A stretch of DNA of 64,000 bases. It comes from Methanolobus sp. Lineage in GTDB: Archaea; Halobacteriota; Methanosarcinia; Methanosarcinales; Methanosarcinaceae. Each line of letters begins with the position of its first letter. Within the stretch, counting starts at the first letter, position 1. Under the pieces are notes generated by a model. That model saw only the letters and a list, made by a program, of their open reading frames with translations. It was not told where the DNA came from and searched no databases. Location: NCBI RefSeq assembly GCF_016278365.1, contig NZ_JADQBZ010000005.1:62001-126000 (forward strand). The letters run 5' to 3'. Of the stretch, positions 61,649-64,000 are shown piece after piece. Both the position numbers and the translations under genes were made by a program.

Positions 61649-61836
61649 CGGATTACCTGAGGAACTTAAATTGTAGCTCCCTGGAAAGTTAATACTCTTT
61701 GTAAGTAAATGATTTTTATGTCTGGACGTCCAATCTTTATGAATTCCAATTACCGGCCCTGGCCGATTATAATATTTCTGTGAATTTCAGTTGGTTAGTT
61801 TAAGTGCATGACACATTTTGATTGGGGGCAATTACT
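61649..61836. other. Spacer between GNAT gene and the CxxC-protein promoter
   Basis: No gene is evident. It contains the upstream side of the promoter for the CxxC protein and the promoter side of the GNAT gene on the other strand. Confidence 0.45.
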
Positions 61837-62058
61837 TTATATATTATGGTGTTGTTTATTACCTATCAGTTCGATTGCTCAACGATTTAGTAAAGAATTA
61901 TCATTATTATGTGCTTCTTTTAGTGAATTGCTTGGACAGTGAAGAGTAAACCGTATCGAAAGGTAGATTTGGTTAAAGTCAAATCGAATTCGTCATGCGA
62001 AATTTCTCGATCCCGATAACTTTCGGGGCGAACTAGAACAAAATAAAGGAAATCAAAT
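61837..62058 (+). promoter_or_regulatory. Promoter and long structured 5' leader of the CxxC miniprotein
   Basis: A TATA box (tttatatatt, 61837-61845) predicts a start near 61867 and a leader of about 190 bases, long for an archaeon. The 3' half folds into three consecutive hairpins: GATTTG/CAAATC (61966-61971 and 61980-61985), TTCG/CGAA (61989-61992 and 61998-62001), and CCCGA/TCGGG (62012-62016 and 62023-62027) with an outer TCG/CGA extension. AAAGGA lies before the ATG, after the last stem. The arrangement resembles a cold-responsive or other riboregulated leader. A ligand-binding class is not identified. Confidence 0.55.
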
Positions 62059-62250
62059 ATGAGATTCGATAACAGAAGCGGAGACAGCAGAGGCGGCAGC
62101 GGTGGATTCAGATCAACCGGTCCAAGAGAGATGCACAAGGCAACTTGCTCAGACTGCAAACAGGAAACAGAAGTACCTTTTGCCCCAGCTGCAGACAGAC
62201 CTGTATATTGCAGGGACTGCTACCAGAAGCACAGACCAGCAAGATATTAG
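62059..62250 (+). CDS. CxxC-x17-CxxC zinc-ribbon miniprotein
   Basis: A 63-residue protein beginning MRFDNRSGDSRGGSGGFRST, Gly/Arg-rich like RNA-binding tails, followed by a zinc ribbon CSDC-x17-CRDC (residues about 30-33 and 51-54, CSDCKQETEVPF, YCRDCYQKHRPARY). Family members are frequent in methanosarcinal genomes and bind zinc; nucleic-acid binding is inferred. A good ribosome site (AAAGGA) is about ten bases from the ATG. The long leader suggests tight regulation and perhaps high expression. Confidence 0.85.
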   Translation: MRFDNRSGDSRGGSGGFRSTGPREMHKATCSDCKQETEVPFAPAADRPVYCRDCYQKHRPARY

Positions 62251-62333
62251 AGTTCATCCTCTAATTTATTTTAAATATTGGGCAGATATCGAGGCAGAAT
62301 CTCTGATTCCTGATCTTCAATTTGCCTGAATGC

Positions 62334-62341
62334 CTTTTTTA
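62334..62341 (+). terminator. T-run after the CxxC gene
   Basis: About 85 bases past the stop, cttttttaag ends a stretch that includes a short hairpin (GAATC-TCT-GATTC, near 62300). It may end the CxxC transcript; the hairpin is weak and not adjacent to the Ts. Confidence 0.3.
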
Positions 62342-62403
62342 AGTATCTTCCTTTTATGATACTACATTAACTTACATGGTTTAATAAATCAAGGAAATGC
62401 GGA

Positions 62404-62592
62404 ATGAAAATTGAAAATGTATTATGCCCGGGATGCGGGACCCAGATCCTTGCGACAATACCTTCGGGACAGCGTATCGTCTGTGTTTCAATGGATTCCC
62501 AGATTCCGGCTGATTTTGGAGCAACCTATAAGTCTGCATCCAGATGCACCAGCTGCAAAAAGAGTTTTGCCTGCTATACTACAAATGGATAG
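62404..62592 (+). CDS. Two-CxxC zinc-ribbon small protein
   Basis: A 62-residue protein with CPGC (8-11) and CTSC (about 48-51), enough for one zinc site: MKIENVLCPGCGTQILATIP then ATYKSASRCTSCKKSFACY. It has no membrane segment. AAGGAAATGCGGA precedes the ATG. It lies 150 bases after the other CxxC gene and is probably independent. Function is unknown; a small nucleic-acid or protein-binding role is likely. Confidence 0.75.
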   Translation: MKIENVLCPGCGTQILATIPSGQRIVCVSMDSQIPADFGATYKSASRCTSCKKSFACYTTNG

Positions 62593-62678
62593 GCCCTTAT
62601 AAGGCTACTAGTGTAAACTGTGCACAATATCGTTTGATTAGCGATGCTGCTATTTCAAAATAGAGTGCTTCCACATTC

Positions 62679-62873
62679 TCAATATATCTCTTTCACTCTT
62701 CCTATACTTCCATTTTCCAGTTCGACTTTTATCCCATGTGGATGGGTCGGTGAATTTGTTAAAATTCTCTTTACAATACCCCGGGTTATCTTCCCGCTTC
62801 TCTGGTCCTGCTTGAGAACTATTCCCACATTGGATCCTATCTTGATATTGTTCCTGGCAGTACCGCTGTTCAT
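62679..62873 (-). CDS. YwbE (DUF2196) family protein
   Basis: A 64-residue protein matching YwbE: IKIGSNVGIVLKQDQRSGKI then TRGIVKRILTNSPTHPHGIK and VELENGSIGRVKEIY. The KxDQRxGKxTxG...LTNSPxHPHGIKV pattern is diagnostic. It is a small SH3-like beta barrel with unknown role. No clear ribosome site is visible. The TrmB regulator starts 36 bases upstream in the same direction with its stop at 62909. Confidence 0.88.
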   Translation of the reverse strand: MNSGTARNNIKIGSNVGIVLKQDQRSGKITRGIVKRILTNSPTHPHGIKVELENGSIGRVKEIY

Positions 62874-62908
62874 AGTACAATGTAATCACATGACTATTAT
62901 AAAAGCAT

Positions 62909-63697
62909 TCATCCATGCTCTATCGGGCTGGATGTTTCCCATTCGACTTCGATGAAATGCTTGAAAATATGGACCTGTTCTTTCCCGTTGTACCAGGTGG
63001 CCGCGATGTTCAGGGGAATACTCTCATCTTTTATGGTGATTATAAGAATCTCCGTGTCATCGACAACAAGTATCCCTCCTTTCAAAGGGTGTGATTTCTC
63101 TGCCTCATATACTCTTACCTCCGCACCCGGGAACTCTTTTTCAATATCACCTATCCAACTTCTATTTCGTGCGGTTAGCTTTACCTTTACTCCCTCTTTG
63201 ATTTTATTCTGAATTGTTTGTTTTATACTGTCCATTATAGGATATACTTCAATAACTCTATTCAGAGGGGTATATGAAGATGCAAATATGATTTCTTTCT
63301 GGGCTGACTCCAGCATCCGGATTATTTTGTCATTGACATTCTTCACGCCGTTGATATTCCATACTGCATCCTCTTCTGCCTGTCCGTCCTCTGCATGATA
63401 TATTTCTTCAAGTTGTTCCAGGGAATAACGGACTGCCTTTTCATAATCTTCTTTCAGCATGTCAATAACCTTGTCAGGGGCTATTGACTTGTAGCGCATC
63501 GGCTTGGTATTCTGGGTCTCGATTATTCCTTTATCTTTGAGCTTGGTGATAACGCCATATACAGCAGAGCGCGGGATACCTGAAAGTGCATGGATATCTG
63601 CTGCAGTTCCGCTTCCATACTGTGTAAGCGCAATAAGCACTTTTGCTTCATAGGAAGTCAGGCCAAGTTGCTGAAGTGACTCTATCAATGCGTTCAT
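62909..63697 (-). CDS. TrmB-family transcriptional regulator
   Basis: A 262-residue regulator. The winged helix is at about 10-70 (LQQLGLTSYEAKVLIALTQYGSGTAADIHALSGIPRSAVYGVITKLKDKGIIE, first part). A coiled linker (EDYEKAVRYSLEQLEEIYHA) and the phospholipase-D-like sensing domain follow (AQKEIIFASSYTPLNRVIEVYP; KVKLTARNRSWIGDIEKEF; GGILVVDDTEILIITIK). TrmB proteins often respond to sugars or cell state. Its target is not evident here; the surface-protein gene downstream on the other side is on the same strand and could be a neighbour. Confidence 0.93.
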   Translation of the reverse strand: MNALIESLQQLGLTSYEAKVLIALTQYGSGTAADIHALSGIPRSAVYGVITKLKDKGIIETQNTKPMRYKSIAPDKVIDMLKEDYEKAVRYSLEQLEEIYHAEDGQAEEDAVWNINGVKNVNDKIIRMLESAQKEIIFASSYTPLNRVIEVYPIMDSIKQTIQNKIKEGVKVKLTARNRSWIGDIEKEFPGAEVRVYEAEKSHPLKGGILVVDDTEILIITIKDESIPLNIAATWYNGKEQVHIFKHFIEVEWETSSPIEHG

Positions 63698-63722
63698 TAT
63701 TCTACTATAACGTATTACTCAC

Positions 63723-64000
63723 TTATTTATCATTTCTCTTTTTTTTCTTGGAGATCATATATGCCGGTGTGCCGATAATGCCCACCATGAACAGGAGTCC
63801 GATTATAACGGAAGCATTATCTTTCACTTTTTCTCCTGGGGGAGTGGCAGGCCCGATATCCACAGCCACTTTGAGCCCCTCCGAATACTGGCTTTTGTCG
63901 TGCACATCCTTGTATTTTATTTCACTGCTGATGGAATACGTTTTTGCAGTTGCATCATCTGCGACTTTCATATCAAATGTTGCATTCTTTGATTCGCCGG
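63723..64000 (-). CDS. C-terminal part of a COG1361-like surface protein (continues beyond window)
   Basis: At least 91 residues are open to the window edge. The visible part has a CARDB/DUF11-like beta pattern (NATFDMKVADDATAKTYSIS, then SEIKYKDVHDKSQYSEGLKV), a Pro/Gly linker and a C-terminal transmembrane anchor (ASVIIGLLFMVGIIGTPAYM) ending in a basic tail KKKKRNDK. This is typical for COG1361-type archaeal cell-surface proteins. The start lies outside the window. It is upstream of the TrmB gene by about 25 bases between its stop (63723) and that gene's start (63697) in the same direction. Confidence 0.75.
   Translation of the reverse strand, partial: GESKNATFDMKVADDATAKTYSISSEIKYKDVHDKSQYSEGLKVAVDIGPATPPGEKVKDNASVIIGLLFMVGIIGTPAYMISKKKKRNDK

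Overview
The window is chromosome from a methanogenic archaeon, most likely a Methanosarcinaceae relative of Methanolobus, Methanococcoides or Methanomethylovorans. The support is the tfuA/ycaO pair that thioamidates McrA, an S-layer protein with two Methanosarcina-type S-layer domains, a thermosome subunit, Orc1/Cdc6, RadB, TrmB and DtxR regulators, small CxxC zinc proteins, and the archaeal mevalonate genes. Genes are dense, with TATA boxes, Shine-Dalgarno sites and some leaderless starts. I see no rRNA, tRNA, CRISPR array, complete insertion sequence or prophage. Genus is inference.

Layout. 1-8 kb: minus-strand transport and osmotic genes (MscS channel, Na+/H+ antiporter, Na+-coupled organic-anion symporter) behind an anaerobic sulfatase-maturating enzyme and a cytoplasmic Cys-type arylsulfatase, then DUF1269 and LURP-one proteins. 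8-17.5 kb: HD phosphohydrolase with TrmI, divergent RadB, the oxygen-independent ribonucleotide reductase operon nrdH-nrdD-nrdG preceded by a long inverted repeat, a DUF4349 lipoprotein and ThiL. 17.5-21.4 kb: large S-layer family protein. 21.4-31 kb: HTH/PrpR_N-like regulator divergent from a NitT/TauT ABC transporter, a bactofilin-like protein, a PAS histidine kinase, an alpha/alpha-toroid protein, Mrp, DUF134, UppP, then a 650-base stretch with a candidate structured RNA and a small ORF. 31-39 kb: DtxR-type regulator with a Zn/Mn ABC operon, the McrA thioamidation pair, an unannotated 51-residue protein, a cysteine desulfurase and Cdc6.

39.4-48.7 kb is a type I restriction-modification island, read right to left: half-length HsdS, HsdM, RhuM, a decayed DUF1016/ORF6N fragment, a full-length HsdS broken by one in-frame TGA, a DUF6155-like protein, HsdR and a YgjP-type metallopeptidase. 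Most genes overlap or nearly touch, suggesting one transcript. The broken second specificity gene and the debris beside it suggest recent specificity turnover.

49-64 kb: thermosome with a clear hairpin/T-run terminator, DUF5350, a cysteine-cluster protein, a B12/radical SAM protein in tandem with both phosphomevalonate dehydratase subunits and the UbiD-type decarboxylase, an ABC ATPase, a DUF389 protein, a second PAS/GAF kinase, a GNAT acetyltransferase, two zinc-ribbon miniproteins (one behind a long structured leader), YwbE, a TrmB regulator and the end of a COG1361-like surface protein.

The observations I rate highest are the specificity-gene wreckage in the restriction island, the structured leader of the CxxC miniprotein, the unannotated 51-residue gene between thioamidation and cysteine-desulfurase genes, the putative import-desulfation module, and the candidate RNA near 30.6 kb.
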